Shown piece by piece: positions 38,492-49,402 of a stretch of 64,000 nucleotides of DNA. A model generated the notes under the pieces. It was not told where the DNA came from and did no database searches. It saw only the letters and a list, made by a program, of their open reading frames with translations. Source of the DNA: Nemopilema nomurai (taxonomy: Eukaryota; Cnidaria; Scyphozoa; Rhizostomeae; Rhizostomatidae); the NCBI GenBank assembly GCA_003864495.1, contig ML133465.1:743163-807162 (forward strand), in the 5' to 3' direction. Numbering within the stretch: position 1 is the stretch's first letter; the number at the start of each line of letters is the position of its first letter. A program made the translations under genes and the position numbers.

Positions 38492-38804
38492 GCTGTGGAT
38501 ACTAGTGACTTTGAAAGATGTCAATGGAGAAATACTTCGATTATCATGCAAAACGTTTGCCAACTTCTCTGTTGTGCTTGAAGATCGCTCACTTAGGGCC
38601 GCCTTTCGCACGTTTGATAGCCTTGATGAGTATACGTGTAAGTTTGAATGCATTCAAGAACAGCTATGCAAATCTATCAATGTAAATGAGGAGCTTGGTG
38701 CTTGTCAGTTGAACAACAAATCAGCACAGGACCCTAACGACGGCATCGAAACAAAGGCAGCAGCTGGTTGGACATACTATTCCATTCGCTATGATGAAAT
38801 GCAT
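38492..38804 (+). CDS. Gene C, PAN/Apple domain exon
   Basis: Same borders and Cys pattern as in genes A and B (LSCKTF, EYTCKFECIQEQLCKS, GACQLNN). The few amino-acid changes include GIETKAAAG and YYSIRYDEMH. Acceptor CTTCCTAG, donor GTATGT, alternative phase-1 start at 38518. The gene downstream is reduced, so this exon may belong to a short PAN - Cys-rich - FTP2 product or to a decaying gene. Confidence 0.75.
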
Positions 38805-38983
38805 GTATGTTTGAAAACAGATTTCAATTGCTTGACACAATAGAGAAGACTGATATATAATTAAAACGTTATTTTAAAGTATTTTAGCAATAGATATGCC
38901 TACAAAAATGTATGACACTATTGAAATGGCTTTTGGGGCTAGTTGTTTTATTCCGATTGAAAGTGATTTTTACATTTTTGCAG

Positions 38984-39071
38984 GTTGGTCAGCTCTGCCA
39001 ATCAAAACATCCTTGCAGGAGTGGAGAAAAGTGCGTTGATACATGCACATGCCCTGGTTATCGATGTCTCG
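38984..39071 (+). CDS. Gene C, Cys-rich linker exon
   Basis: 88 bases with protein unchanged from genes A and B (VGQLCQSKHPC ... TCPGYRCL). Acceptor TTTTTGCAG, donor CTCG|GTGAGG. The phase-1 donor could join directly to the phase-1 FTP2 exon at 40858. Confidence 0.74.
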
Positions 39072-39411
39072 GTGAGGCAATTCAGCCATTCTGCAAAAAA
39101 CTAATTTGATAAACAGAATTAAAAGAAGCTACCAAATAATTTTAGTTCATCCGCTGGCCTTACAAAACCACTACCTTTCATTAAAATTCTTTGTCACTTC
39201 AATCACTCTATTTGCCAGGAGGATACCTTTTGCTGTATTTTTTACATTTAATTTTCGTGTGTTTTTTTAAAACAAAATCTATAAAAGAAATATATTTCAC
39301 AAGCACGAACATTAAACCAAAGGTTCTTGAATCGTTACTTTGCCCTTCGCCTTTCTAGACGATTTTAATTTGTTCAAAGAAATGAAAATTGGAAGCTCTT
39401 GATTTTGACAG

Positions 39412-39495
39412 TCTTTGATGAATGCAATGCTAAAATACACAGCTGCCATCAGAAGGCAAATTGTAAAGTAACAAAGATAACCTCAATTTATGAAA
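39412..39495 (+). pseudogene. Gene C, relic cbEGF exon
   Basis: Third copy of the half-EGF relic (FDECN, HSCHQKANC), again after TTTTGACAG. It is dead in the same way as in genes A and B, so it was lost before the array expanded. Confidence 0.6.
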
Positions 39496-40202
39496 TAAGC
39501 AGCATGAAAGCAAATGGAAACACCGACACGTTCTTTCCAGGATCGAAATTGTGTTCTAATCCTAAAAGCAAGTGAGTTGATAAATATTGTCGGTAGTGAA
39601 ACTTTGTACAAACAGATCTTAAAGGAGAGCTGGTTTTAAGGCGGTTATCATGTCATAGCAAAACCTTTGATTATGATAGTTTTTTCAATGATTTTCACCA
39701 GCAATAGGAACATTGAAGTAGCCATATTGCTTCTTCAATCGTGAAAAGCTACGATGACCCTAAATTATATACGTAGTTGAATAAACCCATAAAAATGGAA
39801 TAGAATTAGGCCTGTCTGTTCCTGAAGAAGGACCGGGAATGTTATAGACGATTAGACTGAATATTTTACTGCTGTTACGGAGACAATTCATTTTTAATTC
39901 TACCAATTAAACGTAAACCAAAATTAAACTACCATTAAGGCAAATTGGTTGAAATTAAAATATTATTGTTGCAAAGATTATAGGATAAGGAATGATAAAA
40001 TTCGTCTTTTGATCAGGTAATCCATGATTGTTTCACACATACCAGCTTGCAGAGTGATGGACGGAATGAAGCTGAATTCCATTATAATTTCATTAAAAAA
40101 GAGTGTTATTGGCAATCTCAACCATTTCTATATCAATTGATGCTGTTTTCTTTCTATTGTCAAGAGAAATTCTTTCATAAAGTTCAAAACCTTTGCCTTC
40201 AG

Positions 40203-40300
40203 ATGTGAATAAATGCCAAAGTTCTCCTTGCAAAAACGGTGGATCATGCAGCAATCTCGTGAACAAGTACAGATGTGAATGTTTGCCAGGATTTACATAG
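40203..40300 (+). pseudogene. Gene C, truncated cbEGF exon 1
   Basis: After TTGCCTTCAG it reads [16 protein letters not shown], then [10 protein letters not shown] and a TAG stop at 40298-40300. Compared with genes A and B, a short deletion removed the last Cys and the splice donor. The first calcium-binding acidic residue is also changed (DVNEC to DVNKC). As assembled the exon cannot be spliced onward or fold. Confidence 0.75.
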
Positions 40301-40857
40301 TTTCAATAATACATAAATGTTAATACTGGTTAAATTATAAATTGTTCAAATAAAAAATTTCAGCATAGTCTTCTTTTTAATATCATTTGGCTTTGTCATG
40401 AGAAGCAGTTGGTATTTCGCAAAATTTATTAATATAGGCCCAATGTTTTATTTGCCAAATATTTTGAATCGTCTTGAATCAAATTGGATACGAAAGTAAA
40501 ATATAATGTAAGCTTCAAATGTAAGCATGTAAGCAAAAGTAACCAAACCACTGCCCAAGTCCAAAGGCCTCTATCTGACCCAATAATCATTGACCTACTG
40601 CGACGTTTCTGTTAGCTCCACATCTTTGCTATTTTTCAAAATGACCTATACTTGCACTGCATGTTACAGTTTTTCCTGAATGCCACGAGCTTGTTTGAAC
40701 CCCCAGTTTGTCACAGAGCATTTGTTCCTAACTATATAACTTTGACAATAGTCCATAACACTGAATTTTGAAGATCAATCTTTCTACCTGGATGGTCCTT
40801 TCTTTCAGAATTATCGTTTCATATAATCATCGAGCAAACATTTTCATATCTATTCAG
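40301..40857 (+). other. Gene C intron with deletion scar
   Basis: Sequence matching about 10.93-11.23 kb of unit 1 is followed, after some unique bases near 40600-40680, by sequence matching about 13.79 kb onward. The missing piece contained EGF2 and FTP1. No exon is recognised in what remains. Confidence 0.6.
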
Positions 40858-41279
40858 CTCAAAACATCGCTTTAAATATGCCGTCATCCCAATCATCGAC
40901 TGTCATAGTCTATGGAATCACGCAATTTGCCAGATTTGGAAATGATGGTGATATAACTGGGGTGTGGCAAAGGTGCAGCATCACTAAGGGTGACGACATG
41001 CCCTGGTGGCAAGTGGATCTGACAAAGGAAACAGCAGTGTCGAGTGTGCGAATAAAGAATGGTGTGACTTGGTCTCCACTCAAGATCAATCCATTCTATG
41101 TTAGTGTTGGAGACGATAGCTCGAATGGTGGACGAAACAATGCACTTTGTGTGGATGATGGGATCCTAAACGCGGGAGAGTTCAAGTACTTTTACTGCCC
41201 GACAGTGTTACATGGTAGATACGTGACTGTGTTTCTGAAAAGAAAAGAGCTCCTACAGATATGCGAAATGGAAGTCTAA
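40858..41279 (+). CDS. Gene C, terminal FTP2 (F-type-lectin-like) exon, slightly shortened
   Basis: Enters in phase 1 after TATTCAG and reads (A)QNIALNMPSSQSST, FGNDGDITGVWQRC, MPWWQVDLTKETAVSSVRI, INPFYVSVGDDSSNGGRNN, CPTVLHGRYVTVFLK and ICEMEV, with a stop at 41277-41279. The stop replaces the conserved Tyr of the closing E-V-Y motif (TAT to TAA), so only the last strand residue and tail are lost. The domain may still fold. It is more diverged from gene B than the preceding exons are, which suits an older copy. Confidence 0.78.
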
Positions 41280-44200
41280 GAAAGTATAATTGGCACACAT
41301 TAACTCACAATCTATATAAGTCAAGTGGTCTCAAGGGGTTAAAGATCATTTGCAAATAATTGACTACAGGTGCCTCACAAACTCAAAAACTTATCAGTTT
41401 GTATTAATGTACTTTACAAATAGCTAAAACTAGAGATCTTATCTATTCAGCATTTGTGAAATTTTAGAATAGATACATTGCCTTTTAAATTTGCTTCAGT
41501 TGTAACACATTAGCATAGAGGAGGATGTGCATGCTTTTTCAAGCTGAACCTTTTCTTCAAACCTTTAGAGCAGATTATTCTTTTTCATGAATGATTTGTG
41601 TCTACCTTTACTGTTCTCTTACTTTTTATTAAAACGTTCTAAAGGCATGCAAAGGTTATTAATGCATCTTTCTGGAATTTATTTCGCAATGCTTATGGAG
41701 TTTGACGTTAATCTTCACTCATTTTACAAAAGAGCTGTTTTCCCCCGTCTATATAGTTTCTTCATCAAAAATTGGAAGAGCCTATAAAAAATAAAGTCAG
41801 TTTTTCTAAACTGGATGAGTTGAATTTCTAAAGTTTTCAAAACCATGTTAACTCGAAGAATAGGTCATTTTAGTCAACAAGTGTTAATTGCTTTAATTTG
41901 GATGCATTTAGTGCACTTAAGGCATTCAACAAAATTTTTTTTCGAAGTGCTTTTCGTTCCTTGAAAATTACTGTATAACTAGTTAGCTAAATAATGTTTT
42001 CTAGTTTAAATAAAGTAAAAAAATATAGGACCATTCCTGCTTTTGGTAGAAAATAGAAGCTTTATTCCCTCTTCAATGCCGATCAACAGATATAAAAGGT
42101 ATAGTATATGTAAATAGGCGAAAAGAATACTTTATTATGCAGCTGGGCCGACAGACAAAAATGACAAAGTTCTCTTTCTGCAAAGTTGTAGAAAAGTCAG
42201 GTTGCAGCAAAAAAGATTCTCATATTGCCGATAAATACATAAAAATTGGCCAAGCATGGTCACATGACAAACACAATTTTGGTCATAACCACTGAGTAGA
42301 CATATATCGAATTTTGTTGTTATTGAGTGAATTTAATTCTTCAAGCTATTTATTTCTTCAAATTTCGCAAAGACAAAAAGTTCATATCTAAATGTTCAGC
42401 TGATAACTTCTAACTTGCAGTTAATATAGCATGTTGACATAATTTCCCTCAAAATTCAGAGGATAATATCATATGAAATGAAAATATCAATTGGATCAAG
42501 AAAAGGTTCGGGTATTTTTATTTGAGGGTCTCGCAAGATATTGAAACAACGATGGCGGCAAATTTAAGGTTTTCGTACAAAGATTTATAACAAATAATTT
42601 CTGATAAGAAATTGAATAATAGCTAGAAACATCAGAGCCAGATTTTTAATCTTCAATTTGAATTTCATCTGACACTCCCCAAAGTATGCAAACGTCTTGA
42701 AATGACCAAACGTTGACAAAACAAATAGCAAGCTGCAGATATCGAAAACATTAGAGGATGATAAAAAGAGGGCACGATTGGCTATAGTTAACTCATCGCT
42801 CTCACTGAACAATCCACTTTCAGATGCTCCAAATAGAAAAGAGGATCTCTTCAATATAAAAGGAGAAATTTTGCATTAAAATTATCCTCCAAAAGTTGTT
42901 GCTCAAAAGCAGAATCACACTCAATTTAGGAATTGTAGATATTTCAGCACTTATGCTCGTTTGAATATGTTTAAATATCTCCAAAGTCTTTGAAAAGTGG
43001 GTCATACATAATGATATGAACATTCGTAAACGACTAATTTTATCTATTGGGTTGAAATGCAATCCATTGGCAGAAGGGAAACATGACCTTAGCATTATAA
43101 ACCATACGAGAATTCACCGCTGAATAAGAAAAGCTTATGTCTTTCTTTATTTGGCACTCGAACTTAGGTGGAAACTGATGTTGATTGATCATGTACAACC
43201 AATCATGCGCCCTAGTTTACATCCTTTTGTATGTTTGATTTGCAAATGGATGTTTACTTTGTCAGCTTTTAGCCATTTCTTGCCGTCTTAAAATTCTAGA
43301 GAGTGTCGGACGGAAGAGGAATTAAAATACAAAAATTTGTCATATTTTTCTAATTTTACGTGCAAATTTTTTAATTGCTCCCAAAATATTGATAATTGCA
43401 TAACCATGAATTGATCAGCTGGGTTTGAACAAAAAGTGAAGATTAAGCACAGGAAATTGAAGAAAATGAAATCAAATTATCTCATAACGCAACATAACGA
43501 AATCAAGTTAACTCATAATCACTACAATAGAATTTTTTCTTTCCAAAAAAGATTACTAATGCTCCCTTTTCAATTTTTGCACTGATTGATTTAGAACATG
43601 GCTAAGACAAAGTACTTGTCAGCTAAACTTTTTGCATTTCTGCTATAATTTTATCATAGGATATTCTCTCTTCTATTATTTTGGTAACTATTGAGAGAGT
43701 TCCTACTCGACATGGTTCTCTACAGGCAACTTAGATTATTATGTATTATTAGAATTACTTGTTTTAATTTGCAGTTTTAGTGCCTTGTAGTTATATAATT
43801 AAATTGTAAATGGAGAATTCAAAATGAAATGACATAAACTAGAATCTTTTTCTTACATTATTGATTGTTTTAGATTTGGTATTGCGTAATTCTCTGTTTT
43901 TGAAATTTTTTGCTCAAATGGCGAACTTTTAATCTGAGTCATGTTTGATGGAAGGAAACTTCTCTTATTTTCTAATAATTTTCAGAATTTTATAGGCAAT
44001 TTTAATTCAATCAAGCATTACACTTGTACATCTCACCAGAACAGTTGCACTTAGTTGAAATACCGGATTGCACCCGAATCATGAATAATGAAGGAAGGTG
44101 CGTTTGTTTAACTCAAATTGAACGGTGATGATTGGTTTTTGAGAATCGGGCGCATTTTGAACAAAGTGAGGGTCAAACGAAAGCCGGCGAATTTCGAAGC

Positions 44201-47200
44201 AGAAAGACCTGGAGATCTTGAAAGGTAACACTGAGTCTTCATTGATAGGGCCAATAAGTATTGCCTATAGGCAAGAAATTATCAGGTTAGTCTACGCAAC
44301 TAAAACGTATGCGAATAATCAGCATGGGAGATGAATTAGTTGCAAAGAAAATAAATGTTATGGAAGACCTATGTTCTGGAATGCGTAAAAATAACGCGTA
44401 AAAGTAGATTAGTATTTGAGGAGAAAAATTTTAAAGAAAAGTTTTAACAACGAAAGACTCTATGAAAAGCTAGAGAATAGTTTTTCCCCAATCGGTTTTA
44501 CCAAATGCTTCTAAATTTTGTAATAAGTTGTTTATGACTTTTCTCATGTCTTGTTTTATTATCCTTAGTTAGTTATCATAAATCTGGCAATATTTCAACA
44601 ACACACTGATTTTGCTTCTAAGAATGATTGAGTAGGAAATTGAAGACGAACTCAAGGAACTGCTCAAGAGATTGACCACTGGTATTGTTAATTTTAGAAA
44701 AAAAATCCAAGTACACGGCTCTAAAATGCTAATTTATGTGGTATTTAACGGCTGCAAGATGAAATTCTACTGGAGCGTCAATGAAAGTTGCGAAGCAGGG
44801 AAAAGACAAGGCAGGACTGACTGACAAAACTCTAGATTGAACAGGAAGGGGATTGCAATTGGTTTAGAAGAGGGCTTCAGTCGTTCTTAGCCAATGCTTT
44901 GCAAAAGGCAATGGTTGAAATGAAAGATCAGTTCAACAAGTAGTTTACATTCACAACAGAGTGTAAAAGGGCAACTTTTCCAACCTTACTGAAGAAGCTC
45001 TAAACGGAAAGGGAAGGGGATTGCAATTGGTATAAAAATGTTGGTGGCAACCTTAAATTTCCATACAAATATATTTGTCCAAATCCTTGAAGCACTCCTC
45101 ACTTCCTCAGCGTCTTAAGATCCATAATTTCTTATAATTTCTCTCAAAATTGCTGGAACTTACGTAATCGCAAATACATCTGATGAATCCGAATAAAGAA
45201 AGACGATTAAACAAAGGAAAATTGAATATAGTTCGATTTATTTACGTTATTACAAGAATTATTTTGATAGAATGCTTTATTTAATACACTGTTTCTTTAT
45301 ATTTGGCTTTTGCAACTTTTTTTTTACAAAATTCTTCAATTTGAGTCAAATTTGTTGCTGTATGAAGAAAGCAAACTATATATTACAAAAAAATTTAGAA
45401 GGGTAAAGGCAATTTTAACTAAAACAAACAGCAAATTGTTCAAGACCGTTAAGCAGGATAACACCAGTACAGTTAATTTATTAATATAACTAATTCTGGT
45501 CGATTCATTAATAATGAAAGAATGTATGTTTGTTTTTCTGAAATGAAACCGTGATGGTAAGTTTTTTTAGAATTGTGCAGGTGTAGATCAACGAGAGAGT
45601 CAAACAGGAGCCAGCAGAACTCGGCGCAGAAAGAACTGAATGTCTTAAGAGGTAAGCATGAGTCTGTCCTTAATTTGGGACAAGTTTGTATTGCCAATAA
45701 GCATGAAAGTATCATTTTTGTTTACGGAACTAAAAGATGTGTAATTAATCAGTTGTGTGTTTATTATAATACTAAATTGTGTGTGATGCGTATATCTAAT
45801 GTGTAGAAATAGCTTAGCATTTAAAAAGAAAAACTTTTCAAAAGAAATTCAACAAAAGAAGGATTTTATGTTACAGGTGCATCTCTATTTCGTTTTGTGC
45901 TATATCCAGTTATCATTGGTATGTATCATAATATAACAGCGAAGCAGGAATATTGCATGTAGTACGAGACTTTTGTCAAAAAGAGCATGGCCTTTCTTTC
46001 TTTCCCATAGTGTTTTTTTTAGTAGAGACTTGCTATTAGCAGCTTTACAAGACAATTTCAAGGTTTTTTGTCAAAATGCTGGTGTGCTCCTTAAGAATCT
46101 TTTAAAATCAGTCCACATCAGTGAAACATATAGGGAAGATACCTGTAGTAGATAAAGTAGGTATTCAATTTATCATGTATCGAATGCAAATGCTTTGGTG
46201 CCAGATTATGAAATTTCTAATTTCTTGGTTCCAGTTTAGAAGCTTGCCCCTGCCTTTCCATTTATTATGCGTTGCAGGTCTGGCAGACTACAGATGCTAA
46301 CGAACATGGAGCAATTACGTCAGGAAACGATTGCGTCAATCTTTCTAAATTGGAAAGCTTAGAAACTGTACTGTTTGCACAAGGTTGCAATAGAAGTTAT
46401 TAGCAATTATTAGCTCAAGTAATTATTAGCTTAAAATCTAATCATTCAATAAATGATGGTGAACCATCTGTGTTAGTAAGGCAAATTACTTATAAGATAA
46501 TATTTTTACTACCAAATTGTTTGCTTCTGATAGGTTAACTTGCAATTTGGTGTTTTTAGACTCCAGTTTCAATCTTGTAAAGGGTAGTCAATTAAAATTA
46601 ATATTCGTATGTAATGCAAAGGTGAATTTTGCTCTCGCTAGAAGAGTTTTTGTTGGATCAAGGTATTTTTAGTTCAGTTGAAGAAGTTTTATCTGAAAAA
46701 GTTGAGTGAAATCTCTGCTACACAGTTTAACTTCCTTTGTGCAGAAGCTGGTACCTGGTTAATTATGAAGAACTCACAAGGCTATCAATAATTAATGACA
46801 AAGTTTTTCATTCCTGAAAAGCTTTTGGGAATTGGAAATGCAATAAGACTGTTGAACAGACAGAGTCTGATAGGACATCAGCCGGAGCAGTCAGCGGCTC
46901 CTGCAGTAGGTTGTCAATCACTACAAAGGTAATTATAATCACCAATTGTATTCATGATAACAATCGCTCATATACAACTCTGTAAAGCAGGACTAGTAAC
47001 CTGTTGTATGCTGAAGTGATGCTTTTGCTTAGATAAAAAGCAAGTAACCAGTATCCTGCTGAAAGCGCAGCATTTGTAAGTTTCATCTTTCTACATTCAT
47101 TCTTGTCACTAAAATAGAGTAAGATTGTGCTCTCACCCAACCCTAATCATGTCTTTTAGCAATGCAGCATAAAGCTGAGCTATTTGCCTGGAAGTCAACA

Positions 47201-47594
47201 GTTTCAATAAAGTTACATTACATTACAGAGCAATTTGACTTGTTGTCATATAGATAGAAATGACCGTTAAACCTGAATTTACCTTTGCTCTTGCACATCG
47301 ATGCATACAAAATACTTGCTTTCTACTTCTGTATTGGCTTCTGATATGAAGATCATACTCATAATTCTTCCAACGTTTTCAGTTTTTTGATTCATTTGTA
47401 AAGAATGGCCCATACTGTCTTCTGATCTGTGCCTGCTTGTCACAATTCTTGTAATCAATTTAAACATTTCGAAATATATTGATGAATTTCTTGTCTTGTC
47501 TTGAATTTCATTTTAAATTGTTCATTGAATCGTTTCTTTTCATACGATAGAATGAATTCCGTACCTTATTTCATACAGATCAACATGTTTTGGC
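41280..47594. other. Intergenic DNA after gene C with old diverged duplicates
   Basis: No gene is recognised. Stretches at about 42.1-44.3 kb and 45.0-45.9 kb resemble 4.4-7.0 kb of unit 1 with heavy divergence. 42.6-44.1 kb also resembles 49.6-51.0 kb (for example ATCATGCGCCCTAGTTTACA at 43205 and 50065). A ~55-base stretch at 44915-44972 recurs at 51315-51372. The open frames here are not preserved between copies, so I treat the whole stretch as non-coding. Confidence 0.5.
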
Positions 47595-47690
47595 ATAATA
47601 GCCTGTTTCTGACATCTGCTTCTTGCATTTCTTGCTTCGAAGTGCATCAACCTTGCTATGACTCAAGTGTTTAGATCTGAGTGTCGCAGG
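45931..47690. repeat. Dispersed duplicate block, copy 1
   Basis: Matches 58400-59940 in the same orientation. The first ~230 bases are almost identical and the rest is roughly 80-90% by eye. It carries the PAN-exon fragment at its right end. It marks an older duplication of the region upstream of gene E. Confidence 0.7.
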
Positions 47691-47783
47691 AGTTCAGCCT
47701 TTGTGGCAACGGACAGAGGCAATGCCTTTTCTCTTGATACAGCTGGCTTATTAGCTAGGAATTTTGAAACCCATGCACCATGA
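47595..47783 (+). pseudogene. Truncated signal-peptide/PAN exon related to gene E
   Basis: The sequence reads LLLAFLASKCINLA followed without a frame break by MTQVFRSECRRSSAF and VATDRGNAFSLDTAGLLA. Homology to the gene E PAN exon then ends and a stop follows at 47781-47783. A TGA sits just upstream of the LLLA stretch, and the position matching gene E's ATG is ATA. It therefore lacks a start and most of the PAN domain. It is useful because it shows the ancestral signal peptide and PAN in one frame. Confidence 0.65.
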
Positions 47784-47925
47784 AAGCTTTCACGTTATGA
47801 AAGATTGAATTCTTTCTGATTTACCTCTCCATCAGTGCCACATTCCATTAGATACCCCAGCTTATTTGTCGCACTGGAAATCAACTGGAAAATATAGCTC
47901 TTGAGGTTTGTTTTATTGTTAATGT

Positions 47926-48878
47926 CAGGGGTGGATCCAGTGGAAATGTTAACTGCCGCACTTATCGGAAAAGGGAGGGTGGAGTCCCCAAAAATTTTAA
48001 GAATCTCGGAAGCAGCAATTTTAAGGAAATGCACAGGAACCGCCCATATGACAAAAACTGATTTAGTTATCCTTTGCAAAAAGTTGCCACCATTTCTTGA
48101 TGAAGCTGTGTAGAGCATAAAATTTTGAAAGCGATTTACGTTTACCACAATAACAAAAACTGCGTTTATTGATCTAATCTATGGCACCTTCCACAATTCG
48201 AGATCTAATCATTCTTAGAAGTTCCAATTTTCTTTTCCGAGGTATTTTCCAGCGTTCCTTGATTAATCCCGCCAAAATAAATTGTTGACCACTGGGTTTA
48301 AAAGCTTCGAAAAGTTGTTTTCTGTCTCAGGCCGAACAATCTAGTACAATGTGCGGCGGTCCCAATCGATTGTGCGGCATTCGAGACCGTTTTGTTATTT
48401 GAGGGAACAGCATTGTGTAAGCTGTCAAATCAATTGTTCTACCTAGAAGTTGATTGTGCGGCATCTCACAATTCCAACAATGGCTTGTGCAGCATTTCAA
48501 GCTTTTGGATGTCACTCATTGTTTCTAGCACCGCACAATTGCTTTTCGCTGCAGTACAATTCTTTGGAGCTCCGACACAATGCAACTTTGACAGAACGCA
48601 ATGCCGCACGATTGTTCGAAATGCAGCACAATAAAAAGAGATTACAAAGAGATAGCCAAATATGGAAGGAAACTGGCATCTCTTTCGAAATTCACCAAAC
48701 CGAGATTCAAGCGTAGATATGGATGTCATTGCTATTTAAAGGCGAAAATAAAGCAAAACAGCGGGGGAAGTGTTTAAACCCGTAAAAAATCTTAGAATCG
48801 CCAAGATATCTCTTACAAGACTTTGAAAGTTCTGACTGCCTTACGTAAGGCGTTGGCGGCGGCCTGGATCCGCCCCTG
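47926..48878. mobile_element. hAT-type non-autonomous DNA transposon (953 bp)
   Basis: The left end CAGGGGTGGATCCAG and the right end CTGGATCCGCCCCTG are inverted repeats (14 of 15 match). The flanking octamers GTTAATGT (47918-47925) and GTTAATTT (48879-48886) form a target-site duplication with one mismatch. Eight-base duplications and CAGGG...-type ends are characteristic of hAT elements. There is no transposase open frame, so it would need an autonomous relative to move. The middle holds a foldback repeat array (48345-48632). Confidence 0.85.
48345..48632. repeat. Foldback array of a GATTGTGCGGCAT-like motif inside the hAT element
   Basis: About five degenerate direct copies (near 48347, 48369, 48412, 48453 and 48484) are followed by about five inverted copies (near 48530, 48550, 48571, 48601 and 48621, e.g. 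ATGCCGCACGATTGTT). This gives a palindromic, CpG-richer core. Open frames across it on both strands are by-products of the repeats. Confidence 0.7.
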
Positions 48879-48886
48879 GTTAATTT

Positions 48887-49204
48887 CTCTGAGTTCTGAT
48901 TCATTTCTTAGTTTTTAATTGAGTTGTAATGACTCCTTACTGGGAAAGCACTTTGACAGTGACATAGTGGTAAGATTTTGAGCCATTTATAGCTAGGTCA
49001 GTTTGTCATGAAACAAGGTAGGGCATCTTGTCGTAGACATGAATCCCGCCTTATGTCAAATCCTTACACATTCTGCGCTTTGCTAGTTAGAGAAGCTCTA
49101 GATGATTGCAAATATATCCTTCTAAAATCAATAATACGAGGAAAGGCCCAACATAAAGATGAAGCCATCTTTCTTAATAGATCTCGCGGTTTTTGAAATT
49201 TTAT
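48887..49204. other. Spacer between the transposon and the FTP fragment
   Basis: About 0.3 kb of AT-rich DNA. A 62-codon open frame at 49008-49196 has no recognisable domain. I see nothing else. Confidence 0.4.
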
Positions 49205-49402
49205 GTTAATGTCAGTATTGGAGACGATAGTTAGAATAGTGGACGAAACAATACAATGTGTGCGGACGATGGAATCCTAAACACTAGAGAGTTCAAGCAC
49301 TTTTACTGCCCAAAGTTACTGCATGGTGGATACGTGACTGTGTACGTAAACAGAATAGAGTGTCTACAACTTTGTGAAGTGGAGGGTTATGAAGATGCAG
49401 CT
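49205..49402 (+). pseudogene. 5'-truncated FTP2 fragment (second half of the domain)
   Basis: Homology to FTP2 starts at the NVSVGD strand (here N-V-S-I-G-D-D-S) and runs through GRNN, DDGILN, FKHFYC, the GRY region and LCEVE. A TAG at 49232-49234 interrupts it and several conserved residues are changed. The first half with WWQVDL is absent. It shares its 5' breakpoint and its 3' flank (TTCCCTAACTTTCAAG) with the fragment at 57182. Confidence 0.75.

Larger units (their letters stand above)
27765..40857. repeat. Tandem unit 3 of the array, with gap and internal deletion
   Basis: Starts at the FTP2 exon of gene B and ends before the FTP2 exon of gene C. It contains the N gap and a gap-flanking duplicate that adds about 1.72 kb. 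It lacks about 2.4 kb equivalent to roughly 11.3-13.8 kb of unit 1, which removed EGF2 and FTP1. From about 36.6 kb it diverges from units 1 and 2 (for example around 36900, 37850 and 40320). Confidence 0.83.

Noticed and set aside
48392..48729. Overlapping open frames on both strands in the transposon core
   Set aside because: They follow from the palindromic repeat array; no transposase or other motif is present.
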